From NCBI GenBank assembly GCA_016293925.1, contig JAEDCX010000006.1, positions 1 through 52,786 on the forward strand: a DNA stretch of 52,786 nucleotides, written 5' to 3'. Under the pieces are notes generated by a model. That model saw only the letters and a program-made list of their open reading frames with translations, was not told where the DNA came from and searched no databases. This document shows, in pieces, positions 15,954 through 24,970 of the stretch. Made by a program: the position numbers and the translations under genes. Each line of letters starts with the position of its first letter. Position 1 is the stretch's first letter. This DNA is from Lachnospiraceae bacterium (GTDB lineage: Bacteria; Bacillota; Clostridia; Lachnospirales; Lachnospiraceae).

Positions 15954-17072
15954 ATGAATCAGAATTTAATCCATACGCCTGTCGGAGTTCGGGATATTTA
16001 CGGACAGGAAAACTATAAGAAACATAGAATGGAGGAGAAAATCCATTCCATTCTGATGCGGTACGGATACGAAGACATCCAGACTCCCGCATTTGAATTC
16101 TTCGAAGTATTCTCCCGGGACATTGGGACAACCAATGAGCGGGAACTGTACAAATTTTTCGACAAGGAAGGCAATACGCTTGTATTGAGACCGGATTTCA
16201 CTCCTTCCATTGCGCGCTGTGCGGCCAAGTATTTCTCTGAGGAGAAGAATCCCATCCGGTTCAGTTATCTCGGCAATACCTATACCAATACCAATGAGCT
16301 GCAGGGCAAACTGAAGGAAATGACGGAGATGGGGGCAGAGCTGATCGGGGATGATTCCGTGGAAGCGGATGCCGAGATCATTGCAATGGTTGTGGACAGT
16401 CTGCTTACCTGCGGTCTGGAGCAATTCCAGATTTCGGTAGGGGATGTGGAGTATTTCAAGGGTCTGTGCCAGGAGGTGGGCCTTTCGGAGGAAACCGAGC
16501 GGGATCTGAGAGATTATATCTCCATCAAGAATATGTTCGGTGCCCAGGAATACCTGCTCAATAAGGGATTGGAACAGGAGAAGGTCGACAAACTGATCAA
16601 GATGTTTGATCTGTTCGGCGGCAAAGAGATTCTGTCCGACGCTGCCGAGAATGTCGTCAATGCAAGAAGTTTGGATGCAATCGGGCATCTTCAGAATTTA
16701 TACGAGAAATTATGCCTCTATGGTGTCGAGAAATATATTTCCTTTGATCTCGGTATGCTGAGCAAGTACCATTATTACACAGGTGTCATTTTCAAAGGTT
16801 ATACCTACGGTGTTGGTGACGCAATTGTAAAGGGCGGCCGTTATGATAATCTTCTGGAGAAATTCGGCAAGAAAAGTGCGGCCATCGGCTACGTGATACT
16901 GATTGATGAAATGCTGAACGCCATGCAGCGTCAGAAGATTTCTTTCGATGAGAAGAATGAAATCGAGACGATAGAATACACGGATGCCACCTACGAGCAG
17001 TGTCTGAAAACCGCCATGGCCAAGAGGGCGGCAGGGCAAAAAGTAAAACTCTGCAGAAAGTGTGAGGAATAG
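15954..17072 (+). CDS. hisZ: ATP phosphoribosyltransferase regulatory subunit HisZ
   Basis: HisZ is a catalytically idle relative of histidyl-tRNA synthetase that activates short HisG and carries histidine feedback. The 372-residue protein shows class II synthetase traits: TPVGVRDIYG, EDIQTPAFEFFEVFSRD, LVLRPDFTPSIARCAA (motif 2 region), DLGMLSKYHYYTGVIFKGY and GGRYDNLLEKFGK. It lacks the C-terminal anticodon-binding domain of HisS, which supports HisZ. ATG 15954 follows GAGGT. An open frame from 15912 has no site. It is 3 bases before hisG, its partner. Confidence 0.94.
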   Translation: MNQNLIHTPVGVRDIYGQENYKKHRMEEKIHSILMRYGYEDIQTPAFEFFEVFSRDIGTTNERELYKFFDKEGNTLVLRPDFTPSIARCAAKYFSEEKNPIRFSYLGNTYTNTNELQGKLKEMTEMGAELIGDDSVEADAEIIAMVVDSLLTCGLEQFQISVGDVEYFKGLCQEVGLSEETERDLRDYISIKNMFGAQEYLLNKGLEQEKVDKLIKMFDLFGGKEILSDAAENVVNARSLDAIGHLQNLYEKLCLYGVEKYISFDLGMLSKYHYYTGVIFKGYTYGVGDAIVKGGRYDNLLEKFGKKSAAIGYVILIDEMLNAMQRQKISFDEKNEIETIEYTDATYEQCLKTAMAKRAAGQKVKLCRKCEE

Positions 17073-17075
17073 AGA

Positions 17076-17720
17076 ATGGCAGAACAGGGATATCTTACAT
17101 TTGCATTGGGAAAGGGCAGGCTTGCCAATAAAACCTTGGAACTTTTCGAACAGCTGGGAATTCACTGCGAAGAGATGAAGGATAAGAATACAAGAAAATT
17201 GATCTTTGTCAATGAAGAACAAAAATTACGCTTCTTTCTGGCCAAAGGTCCGGACGTCCCCACCTATGTGGAATACGGTGCCGCTGATATCGGTATCGTG
17301 GGAAGTGATACGATTCTGGAGGAACAGAGAAGAGTATTTGAGGTGCTGGATCTTGGATTCGGAAAATGCAGGATGTGCGTATGCGGACCTGCCGGAGCCA
17401 GGGAATTGCTGCAGCACAATGAACGCATCCGGGTCGCAACCAAGTACCCGATTATCGCCAAAGACTATTTCTACAACCAGAAGCATCAGACCGTGGATAT
17501 CATCAAACTGAACGGTTCCGTGGAGCTTGGACCGATTGTGGGACTGTCCGACGTGATTGTGGATATCGTCGAGACCGGCTCAACCCTGCGGGAAAACGGC
17601 CTTGAGGTTCTGGAAGAGATCTGTCCGTTATCGGCCAGAATGATTGTCAATCAGGTCAGCATGCAGATGGAAACAGAGCGCATCCGGCATCTGATTACTT
17701 CATTACGGACATTGTTATAG
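17076..17720 (+). CDS. hisG: ATP phosphoribosyltransferase catalytic subunit, short form
   Basis: HisG joins ATP and PRPP in the first step of histidine synthesis. At 214 residues it is the short form, without the ~80-residue C-terminal regulatory domain, so it depends on HisZ encoded just upstream. Motifs are LTFALGKGRLANKTLELF, AADIGIVGSDTI (substrate loop), VATKYPIIAKDYF and the PRPP-binding DVIVDIVETGSTLRENGL. ATG 17076 is 3 bases past hisZ, which favours coupled translation and equal amounts of the two subunits. Confidence 0.96.
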   Translation: MAEQGYLTFALGKGRLANKTLELFEQLGIHCEEMKDKNTRKLIFVNEEQKLRFFLAKGPDVPTYVEYGAADIGIVGSDTILEEQRRVFEVLDLGFGKCRMCVCGPAGARELLQHNERIRVATKYPIIAKDYFYNQKHQTVDIIKLNGSVELGPIVGLSDVIVDIVETGSTLRENGLEVLEEICPLSARMIVNQVSMQMETERIRHLITSLRTLL

Positions 17721-17734
17721 CTTGTATTTGTCAT

Positions 17735-17752
17735 CCGGCAGTTGATTGCCGG
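17735..17752 (+). repeat. Intercistronic hairpin between hisG and hisD
   Basis: CCGGCA (17735-17740) pairs perfectly with TGCCGG (17747-17752) around a 6-base loop. No T tract follows, so it is not a standard terminator. It could protect or process the operon mRNA. Confidence 0.4.
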
Positions 17753-17778
17753 CACTACGCAGCATAAAAGGAGACATC

Positions 17779-19068
17779 ATGAAAACAATCAAATTAACAG
17801 AAACGACCAAGCGTGATCTTTTGAATCAATTATTAAAGCGAAGTCCGAATAATTATAAACAGTATGAATCTACTGTGGCAGAGATTCTGCAGAATGTGAA
17901 AGAGAATCGGGATGCAGCCTTGTTTGAATACACGAAGCGGTTTGATCATTTCGAAGTAACCGAGGATACAATCAAGGTTACCCGGGAGGAAATTGAGGCT
18001 GCTTACCGGGAAGTGGATGCGGAATTTATTGAGGTTCTGAAAAAAGCAATTGACAATATCAGGGCATATCATGAGAAACAGGTGCGTACCAGCTGGTTTG
18101 ATGCCAAACCGGACGGAACGATTCTGGGACAGAAGTTTACTCCGTTAGAAAAGGTCGGTGTCTACGTGCCCGGCGGCAAGGCAGCATATCCAAGTTCTCT
18201 TCTGATGAATGTTGTAACCGCCAAAGTGGCAGGCGTTCCAAACATCTGTGTTACCACCCCTGCCAATGCGGAGGGCAGGGTGAATGCAGGCACCCTTGTA
18301 GCATCTGATCTGGCCGGAGTCGATACGATCTACAAGGTCGGCGGTGCCCAGGCGATCGTTGCACTGGCATACGGAACGGAATCCATTCCTAAGGTTGATA
18401 AGATTACAGGTCCCGGAAACATCTATGTTGCCCTTGCGAAAAAAGCAGTTTTTGGGTATGTCAGCATTGATTCCGTTGCAGGACCCAGTGAGATTCTGGT
18501 ACTTGCCGATGAAACAGCGAATCCCAGATATGTTGCAGCAGATCTGCTCAGTCAGGCGGAGCATGATGAACTGGCATCCGCCATCCTGATTACAACCAGC
18601 GAGAAGCTCGCCGTTGCAGTCAACAAAGAGATCGAGGCCTTTACACAGGTGCTTTCCAGACGGGAGATTATCGAGAAGTCCCTGGATCAATACGGATATA
18701 TTCTGATTGCAGAGAATGAAGCAGACCTTGTGGATGCAGCCAATGAGATTGCATCCGAACATGTTGAGATTATGACGGCAAATCCCTTTGATCTCATGAC
18801 GAAGATCAAGAATGCGGGTGCGATTTTCCTGGGCGAGAATTCCAGCGAACCTCTGGGCGATTATTATGCCGGTCCCAACCACATTCTGCCCACAAACGGA
18901 ACGGCAAGATTTTTCTCTCCGCTGAATGTGGACGATTTTGTAAAGAAAACAAGCATTATTTCCTACTCCTACGATGCCCTGCGTGAGGTTCACAAGAACA
19001 TCGAGCTGTTCGCTGATCGTGAGGGTCTTACCGCACATGCGAATTCCATTCGGGTTCGTTTTGAATAA
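17779..19068 (+). CDS. hisD: Histidinol dehydrogenase
   Basis: HisD is the NAD-dependent, zinc-containing enzyme that oxidises histidinol to histidine in the last two steps. The 429-residue length is standard. Visible blocks are GVYVPGGKAAYPSSLLMN, YKVGGAQAIVALAYGTE, DSVAGPSEILVLAD, LLSQAEHDELASAIL with the zinc-ligand Gln and His, and LGDYYAGPNHILPTNGTARF with catalytic His. ATG 17779 follows AAGGAG. An open frame from 17746 lies over the hairpin and has no binding site. Confidence 0.97.
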   Translation: MKTIKLTETTKRDLLNQLLKRSPNNYKQYESTVAEILQNVKENRDAALFEYTKRFDHFEVTEDTIKVTREEIEAAYREVDAEFIEVLKKAIDNIRAYHEKQVRTSWFDAKPDGTILGQKFTPLEKVGVYVPGGKAAYPSSLLMNVVTAKVAGVPNICVTTPANAEGRVNAGTLVASDLAGVDTIYKVGGAQAIVALAYGTESIPKVDKITGPGNIYVALAKKAVFGYVSIDSVAGPSEILVLADETANPRYVAADLLSQAEHDELASAILITTSEKLAVAVNKEIEAFTQVLSRREIIEKSLDQYGYILIAENEADLVDAANEIASEHVEIMTANPFDLMTKIKNAGAIFLGENSSEPLGDYYAGPNHILPTNGTARFFSPLNVDDFVKKTSIISYSYDALREVHKNIELFADREGLTAHANSIRVRFE

Positions 19069-19085
19069 TTGCAAGGAGACAGAAG

Positions 19086-19679
19086 ATGGACAAAAGTAGA
19101 AGAAGTCAGATCAAACGGGATACCCGCGAAACCCAAATTACCTGTGAACTGAACCTGGATGGCACCGGAAAGGGGCAGATTGAAACCGGAATCGGTTTTT
19201 TCAACCATATGCTGGAGGGATTTGCCAAGCATGGATTTTTTGATATGAATCTGCATGCAGACGGAGACCTGCACGTAGATCCCCACCATACGGTGGAGGA
19301 CTGCGGCATCGTTCTCGGAACCGCAATCCGAGAAGCCCTGGGAGACAAAAAGGGAATCCGTCGATTCGGTTATTTCGTGCTTCCGATGGATGAATCCAAT
19401 GTTATCTGTTCCCTGGATCTGTCAGGCAGACCATACTATGTCAGCGATTGCAGGTTTACCAACGAGAGGGTAGGGTATCTGGATACCTGTCTGGTAGATG
19501 AGTTCTTCTATGCCGTTTCCTATTCCGCAGGAATGAATCTGCATTTCAAGATGCTGTCCTCCGGCAATGATCACCACCTGATTGAAGCGATGTTCAAAGC
19601 ATTTGCCAAGGCGTTGGATACTGCGGTACAATATGATGAGCGAATCACTGATGTATTAAGCACGAAAGGAACATTATAA
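19086..19679 (+). CDS. hisB: Imidazoleglycerol-phosphate dehydratase
   Basis: HisB removes water from imidazoleglycerol phosphate, the sixth step of histidine synthesis, with manganese ions. This 197-residue protein is the monofunctional form: there is no N-terminal phosphatase domain as in enteric HisB. Metal-binding motifs are GFFNHMLEGFAKHG, DPHHTVEDCGIVLG and GNDHHLIEAMFKAFAKAL. AAGGAG precedes ATG 19086. The next gene starts one base after the stop. Confidence 0.97.
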   Translation: MDKSRRSQIKRDTRETQITCELNLDGTGKGQIETGIGFFNHMLEGFAKHGFFDMNLHADGDLHVDPHHTVEDCGIVLGTAIREALGDKKGIRRFGYFVLPMDESNVICSLDLSGRPYYVSDCRFTNERVGYLDTCLVDEFFYAVSYSAGMNLHFKMLSSGNDHHLIEAMFKAFAKALDTAVQYDERITDVLSTKGTL

Positions 19680-19680
19680 T

Positions 19681-20961
19681 ATGGACTCCAAGAAGATCAT
19701 TGCATATCTTTATCTGAAAAAAGGAAACATCATATCCGGTGCAGAGGGATCCGTTGTGTCAGAGGATCCGGTTTCGTATGCCAAAACCGTTGCAGACAAT
19801 AATGTGGATTGGATTCTCATCCACGATCTGTCCGACAATGATGCCGAACATGACGAAGCAATCGGTATCATCAAACAGATCTGTCTGACCTGTGAGATCC
19901 CCGTCATTGGAACCGGGCACATCCATCGGATGGAGGATGTGAAAAAACTACTGTATGCAGGCTGTATGCATGCCCTGATCCATTGCTCCGTTCCGGGGGA
20001 ACTTGCGATTCTGGATGAGGTATCGCACAAATTCGGGAAGGAAAAGATCATCGGCGCAGTAGACAATGCTGCGGATTACCGTACCAATCAGGAGACCATT
20101 GACAACCTGTGTCATATGCTGCTGGTATCCGATCCGGTTGCGGCGGATTCTCTGCTGCAGGACTGCAAACTTCCCATGATTTCAATGTTTGAGGAACTGA
20201 ATGCGGACACCCTGGTTCAGACCATGAAACAGGAAGGGATCGGCGGAGTAACCGGAGCTTTTGTCCTGCTCCATCTGAAGGAGATCATTGACTGGAAACA
20301 TCTCTGTTTCACCCAGGGGATTGCCATGGATACCTTTGAAGGTGCCGACGGCTGGGATACTTTCCGGTTGAATTCCGACGGCCTGCTTCCGGTAGTTGTA
20401 CAGGATTATAAAACCAATGAAGTCCTGCAGGTAGCATACATGAATGAAGAAGCATATCTGACAACACTGCGTACCGGAAAGATGAATTATTATTCCCGAA
20501 GCCGCCGCTGTCAGTGGCTGAAGGGAGAGACCAGCGGACACTTCCAGTATGTGAAATCCCTTACCATAGACTGTGACCGGGATACTCTGCTTGCCAAAGT
20601 CAGCCAGGTGGGCGCCGCCTGCCATACCGGCAGTTACTCCTGCTTTTTTCAGGAGATTGCAAGCAAAGAATATGATGAGACCAATCCTTTGAAGGTTTTT
20701 CAGGATGTATTCGGGGTGATTCTGGACCGGAAAGAACATCCGAAGGAAGGGTCCTATACCAATTATCTGTTCGAGAAAGGAATCGATAAGATTCTCAAAA
20801 AACTGGGAGAAGAATGTACCGAGATTGTAATTGCTGCCAAAAATCCCAATCCAGACGAGATCAAATATGAGATCTCCGATTTCCTGTATCATATGATGGT
20901 ATTGATGGCAGACCGGGGCGTTACCTGGGAAGAGATCACGGCAGAACTTGCCAGAAGATAA
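19681..20961 (+). CDS. hisIE: HisIE with an N-terminal HisF/HisA-like barrel domain
   Basis: Residues ~222-325 are phosphoribosyl-AMP cyclohydrolase (HisI: MNYYSRSRRCQWLKGETSGH, DCDRDTLL, GAACHTGSYSCF with zinc-binding Cys). Residues ~338-426 are phosphoribosyl-ATP pyrophosphatase (HisE: GSYTNYLFEKGIDKILKKLGEE, EISDFLYHMMVLM). Together they perform steps 2 and 3. An extra ~215-residue N-terminal part resembles the HisF/HisA barrel and aligns from residue 4 with HisF (KKIIAYLYLKKGNIISG). Tyr11 stands where HisF has catalytic Asp11. A second acidic position may remain at D128. The barrel therefore looks inactive as a cyclase. It starts 1 base after hisB. Confidence 0.92.
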   Translation: MDSKKIIAYLYLKKGNIISGAEGSVVSEDPVSYAKTVADNNVDWILIHDLSDNDAEHDEAIGIIKQICLTCEIPVIGTGHIHRMEDVKKLLYAGCMHALIHCSVPGELAILDEVSHKFGKEKIIGAVDNAADYRTNQETIDNLCHMLLVSDPVAADSLLQDCKLPMISMFEELNADTLVQTMKQEGIGGVTGAFVLLHLKEIIDWKHLCFTQGIAMDTFEGADGWDTFRLNSDGLLPVVVQDYKTNEVLQVAYMNEEAYLTTLRTGKMNYYSRSRRCQWLKGETSGHFQYVKSLTIDCDRDTLLAKVSQVGAACHTGSYSCFFQEIASKEYDETNPLKVFQDVFGVILDRKEHPKEGSYTNYLFEKGIDKILKKLGEECTEIVIAAKNPNPDEIKYEISDFLYHMMVLMADRGVTWEEITAELARR

Positions 20962-20979
20962 ACAGATAGGAATGTTTCG

Positions 20980-22842
20980 ATGAGAAAATTAGCATTATCC
21001 GATGATATTCTGATGACGGTAGAAAAACCGGCCAGATATATCGGTAACGAAATCAATAGTGTCATGAAGGACAAGGATGCGGTACAGGTCCGTTTCGCCA
21101 TGTGTTTTCCGGACGTATACGAGATCGGCATGAGCCACCTTGGCATTCAAATTTTATATGACATGTTCAACAGATGGGATGATGTCTGGTGTGAACGTGT
21201 CTATTCGCCGTGGGTGGATCTGGACCGGATTATGCGGGAGCAGAAGATCCCCTTGTTTGCCATGGAATCACAGGATCCCATCCGGGATTTTGATTTCCTC
21301 GGCATTACCATTCAGTATGAGATGTGTTATACCAACATCCTGCAGATTCTGGATCTTGCGGGGATACCGCTGCTCGCCGCAGAACGGACCTGGGAACATC
21401 CGATCGTTATCGGCGGTGGTCCCTGTACCTACAATCCGGAACCACTGGCAGATTTCTTTGATCTGTTCTACATGGGAGAGGGGGAAACCGATTACAGAGA
21501 ACTGTTGGATCTGTATCAAGAATGTCGCGAAAACGGCTGCTCGAGAGTTGAATTCCTGCATCGTGCCGCCGCCATCCATTCGATCTATGTACCTTCCCTG
21601 TATGATGTCTCTTACAAAGAGGACGGAACCATTGCATCTTTTATGCCTCGCTTCCCGGATGTTCCCGAACGGGTTCAAAAGGGTCTTGTACAGGATATGG
21701 ACAGTGCGGTTTATCCCATGAAGCCCGTCGTTCCCTATATCAAGGTAACCCAGGACCGTGTGGTGCTGGAGATCCAGCGTGGCTGTATCCGGGGCTGTCG
21801 TTTCTGCCAGGCCGGTCAGATCTATCGTCCGGTCCGGGAGAGAAGCGCAGCTCTGTTAAAAGACTATGCCCACACCATGTTGTCCTCTACCGGGCATGAG
21901 GAGATTTCCTTATCCTCATTAAGCAGTTCCGACTATTCCGAACTGAATGATCTGCTGGATTATCTGATTGACGAATGCAGCGAGAAAAAAGTAAACATCT
22001 CACTTCCGTCTCTCCGCATCGATGCTTTTTCCCTGGATGTGATGAGCAAAGTACAGGATGTCCGCAAGAGTTCCCTGACCTTCGCTCCGGAGGCCGGAAG
22101 CCAGAGACTGCGGAATGTCATCAATAAAGGCCTAACTGAACAGAATATTCTGGAAGGTGCGGCAGAAGCATTTCAGGGCGGCTGGAACCATGTGAAATTA
22201 TATTTTATGCTGGGGCTTCCCACGGAAACGGATGAGGATATCCGAGCCATTGCAGATCTTGCCAACCGCATTGCGGCACTGTTCTATGATACGGTTCCGA
22301 AGGAAAAGCGAACCGGTAAAATTCAGATTGTGGTCAGTACATCCTTCTTCGTTCCGAAGCCCTTTACTGCATTCCAGTGGGCTCCCCAGAACACCAGACA
22401 GCAGTTTCTGGATAAGGCATATCTGTGCCGGCAGGCAATCATGTCACAGCTGAATCAGAAAAGCATCAAATATAACTGGCACGAAGCGGATGTCAGTGTG
22501 ATGGAGGGTGTATTTGCCCGGGGAGACCGTAAACTTTGTGCCGTAATTCTGGAAGCCTACCGGCGCGGGTGCTTCTATGATGCATGGGCAGAATTCTACA
22601 AGCACGATGTTTGGTGCAAGACCTTTGCGGATCTCGGTGTCGATATGGATTTCTACACCACCAGAGAGCGATCCGAAGAAGAGATTTTCCCCTGGGATTT
22701 CATTGACTGCGGTGTCAACAAAGCCTTTCTGTTGCGGGAATGGCACAAAGCATTGCGCGGCGAAGTGTCCGAGAACTGTAAGGTCAAATGCCAGGGCTGC
22801 GGTGCGATGGTATTTGATGCCGGAATCTGCCCGAGAAAATAA
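20980..22842 (+). CDS. Radical SAM protein, TIGR03960 type with B12-binding-like N-terminus
   Basis: This 620-residue protein has an N-terminal region like a cobalamin-binding domain (VRFAMCFPDVYEIGMSHLG; VIGGGPCTYNPEPLADFFD), then a radical SAM core with the iron-sulfur ligands C269, C273 and C276 (GCIRGCRFCQAG). Cys-rich ends (CKVKCQGCGAMVFDAGICP) may bind a second metal site. The function of the family is not known to me. In many Firmicutes it is paired with a DUF2344 protein and RNase G before rplU, exactly as here, so a role in RNA or ribosome modification is plausible but unproven. Confidence 0.88.
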   Translation: MRKLALSDDILMTVEKPARYIGNEINSVMKDKDAVQVRFAMCFPDVYEIGMSHLGIQILYDMFNRWDDVWCERVYSPWVDLDRIMREQKIPLFAMESQDPIRDFDFLGITIQYEMCYTNILQILDLAGIPLLAAERTWEHPIVIGGGPCTYNPEPLADFFDLFYMGEGETDYRELLDLYQECRENGCSRVEFLHRAAAIHSIYVPSLYDVSYKEDGTIASFMPRFPDVPERVQKGLVQDMDSAVYPMKPVVPYIKVTQDRVVLEIQRGCIRGCRFCQAGQIYRPVRERSAALLKDYAHTMLSSTGHEEISLSSLSSSDYSELNDLLDYLIDECSEKKVNISLPSLRIDAFSLDVMSKVQDVRKSSLTFAPEAGSQRLRNVINKGLTEQNILEGAAEAFQGGWNHVKLYFMLGLPTETDEDIRAIADLANRIAALFYDTVPKEKRTGKIQIVVSTSFFVPKPFTAFQWAPQNTRQQFLDKAYLCRQAIMSQLNQKSIKYNWHEADVSVMEGVFARGDRKLCAVILEAYRRGCFYDAWAEFYKHDVWCKTFADLGVDMDFYTTRERSEEEIFPWDFIDCGVNKAFLLREWHKALRGEVSENCKVKCQGCGAMVFDAGICPRK

Positions 22843-22883
22843 CACGCAGACCTTCATTATTTTAGACATGTATGGAGTACGAT

Positions 22884-23603
22884 ATGGTCTTACGAATCAA
22901 ATTTGCCAAATATGGTCCGGTGAAATTCATCGGACATCTGGATGTGATGCGATACTTTCAGAAGGCGGTTCGCCGTGCCGGTATTGATGTGAAATACAGC
23001 AACGGCTTCAATCCCCATCAGGTGATGAGTTTTGCCGCGCCGCTGGGAGTTGGTCTGGAGAGCCGGGGAGAGTATTTTGATCTTGAGATGCATTCCATAA
23101 CTTCCACCGAGGATATCAAAAACCGGTTGAATGCTGTAATGGCAGACGGGTTCGAGATCCTGCGGGTAAAACTGCTCCCTGAGAAATCCAAAAATGCTAT
23201 GGCCAGTGTTGCCGCGGCGGAATACGAAGTCCGTTTCGCCATGCCTGGGGAACCCGGCGAATGCAATCTGGAAGAGGGGGTCCGGATGCTGATGAACCGC
23301 TCCCATGTGGATTACCATAAACAGACACGCAAGGTCGACACACACATTGATCTTCGACCTGCCATCTATTCGCTCTCTGCAGATCAGACCACAGGAACCA
23401 TCCGGATGACGGTGGATGCCAGCAGTGCCGGCAATATTAAGCCCGGATTTGTGGTAGATGCTCTTTTGGAACAGTTTGGATGCACGGTCAATCCGCTGCA
23501 TGTGAAAGTAACCAGAATAGATACGTACACCTGCCGGGACGAAAACGCTGCGGTTACATTATCCAATCTGATTCCGCTGGATGATATGGGGATGGATGCA
23601 TGA
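22884..23603 (+). CDS. DUF2344 (TIGR03936) radical-SAM-linked protein
   Basis: This 239-residue protein matches the family found next to or fused to TIGR03960 radical SAM enzymes. The start VLRIKFAKYGPVKFIGHLDVMRYFQKAVRRA (read in two pieces) and YSNGFNPHQVMSFAAPLGVGLES are typical. I chose ATG 22884 because GGAG (22874-22877) sits 6 bases before it and homologues start near the RIKF motif. ATG 22872 is possible. Its stop overlaps the RNase G start (ATGA). No catalytic motif is visible. It may present RNA to the radical SAM partner, but this is a guess. Confidence 0.87.
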   Translation: MVLRIKFAKYGPVKFIGHLDVMRYFQKAVRRAGIDVKYSNGFNPHQVMSFAAPLGVGLESRGEYFDLEMHSITSTEDIKNRLNAVMADGFEILRVKLLPEKSKNAMASVAAAEYEVRFAMPGEPGECNLEEGVRMLMNRSHVDYHKQTRKVDTHIDLRPAIYSLSADQTTGTIRMTVDASSAGNIKPGFVVDALLEQFGCTVNPLHVKVTRIDTYTCRDENAAVTLSNLIPLDDMGMDA

Positions 23604-24853
23604 TCAAGAGAGAAACCGTAATCTGCCAATACAAAACCGGAATTCTGGGTTTTTCCTGCATCGATAACCGATGGGAAAGCCTTTTCTATGACCCCGGCAA
23701 TCAGCAGCATCGTATCGGCAATATCTATGTCGCCAGGGTCATCGATACTCCACAGAACCTGGATGCTGCCTTTGTGGAAATCGCCAAGGGAGTCCGGTGC
23801 TTCCTGCCGTTGAAGGAACAGCTGCCCTCCCGAAGGGGGGACTGCGCTTCCAACCGTCTGCGGGAAGGGGATGAAATCCCGGTTCAGATTATCAAAGAAG
23901 CGGTCAAGACCAAAGATGCAGTCGTCAGCGAGAGACTGTCTCTGACCGGCAAATATATCGTTATTACAAACGAAAACAATATCTGTGGCTATTCCAATGC
24001 GTTTCGAACTTCCGGCCGCAGTCAGATCAAAGAATATTTTGCAGCCCTTGCGGAGTTTACCTGCACAGATGGTGTGCTTCGGTATTGTAAACCCTACGGG
24101 CTGATTTTCAGAACCGCGCTTGCAGACGAACTGCATGCCAGGGAGAAAGGTCAGACGCCGGGTTCCTCTGAGCGTCTGTTTGAGGAGGTTTTGGCGGAGA
24201 TTCAGCATATGACCGAACAGATGGAGACATTGCTGCAGAAAGGGAAAACCAGAACAATTTACAGCATTCTTCATGAAGAAGAGCCGGAATATCTTACCCG
24301 TGCCGCGGACAATGCGCCGGAACGGATTATTACGGACCTCAGAGAGGTATATGACCGGCTCCTGATGCGACAGAATCAGGACTCCGGCCTGTCCGGAATC
24401 GATATTGTGTTCCGTGATCCCGCCGAATACCCGCTTTCCAAGATTCATTGTGTGGATTCCCGCATTACAGAGCTCATGAAACCGCGTGTCTGGCTCAAGA
24501 GCGGTGCCTATCTTGTCATCGAGCATACGGAGGCTATGACGGTAATCGATGTGAATTCCGGCAAAAACGAATCCGGAATCTCCCATGAGGAACTGTGTTT
24601 ACAGATCAATCTGGAATCCGCCCGGGAGATCATGCGACAGATTCGTCTGCGGCATATCAGCGGAATCATTGTGATAGATTTCATGAAGATGACTTCTCCC
24701 AAACACAACAATCAGCTCATGACCGAGTTGACGTCATTGGCCAAAAAGGAACGTATCAAAACCAGTGTCATTGATATGACAGCCCTTGGACTTGTAGAGA
24801 TGACCCGAGTAAAAAAAGAAATTTTCCTGCATCAACTGCTAACCAATGCTTGA
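23600..24853 (+). CDS. rng: Ribonuclease G/E family endonuclease, no zinc-link
   Basis: This 417-residue endonuclease of the RNase E/G family acts on rRNA precursors and mRNA. It has an S1 RNA-binding domain (RIGNIYVARVIDTPQNLDAAFVEI), then the DNase I-like catalytic region with VIDVNSGKN and IIVIDFMKM, whose Asp residues hold the catalytic Mg. LGLVEMTRVKKE is where E. coli enzymes continue into the CPxC zinc-link and small domain. Here the protein ends 11 residues later, so the link is missing. The stop codon is overlapped by the -35 of the rplU promoter. Confidence 0.9.
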   Translation: MIKRETVICQYKTGILGFSCIDNRWESLFYDPGNQQHRIGNIYVARVIDTPQNLDAAFVEIAKGVRCFLPLKEQLPSRRGDCASNRLREGDEIPVQIIKEAVKTKDAVVSERLSLTGKYIVITNENNICGYSNAFRTSGRSQIKEYFAALAEFTCTDGVLRYCKPYGLIFRTALADELHAREKGQTPGSSERLFEEVLAEIQHMTEQMETLLQKGKTRTIYSILHEEEPEYLTRAADNAPERIITDLREVYDRLLMRQNQDSGLSGIDIVFRDPAEYPLSKIHCVDSRITELMKPRVWLKSGAYLVIEHTEAMTVIDVNSGKNESGISHEELCLQINLESAREIMRQIRLRHISGIIVIDFMKMTSPKHNNQLMTELTSLAKKERIKTSVIDMTALGLVEMTRVKKEIFLHQLLTNA

Positions 24854-24878
24854 CAAATCAGCATTCGGATGCTATTAT
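24850..24878 (+). promoter_or_regulatory. Promoter of rplU-prp-rpmA
   Basis: A perfect TTGACA (24850-24855) and TATTAT (24873-24878) are separated by 17 bases. The -35 overlaps the rng stop codon. Transcription should start near 24885, at the head of the L21 leader. Confidence 0.75.
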
Positions 24879-24884
24879 ATTCCA

Positions 24885-24970
24885 GTATGCCGCGTAATGA
24901 GGTATAAGTATGTGCCTGATTCCAACAGGTGCATCACCGAAGTTAGCGAGTAAAGATATAGGAGGTGCCC
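24885..24970 (+). ncRNA. Probable L21 ribosomal protein leader
   Basis: About 87 untranslated bases lie between the promoter and rplU. They contain a 9-bp hairpin (24909-24917 with 24925-24933, two G-U pairs) and further complementary blocks before the GGAGGTG site. Firmicutes carry an autoregulatory leader at this place (Rfam L21_leader). I call it from position and folding, without a covariance search. Confidence 0.6.

Noticed and set aside
23384..24586. A 400-codon minus-strand frame opposite rng
   Set aside because: Antisense shadow of a well-supported RNase G gene.
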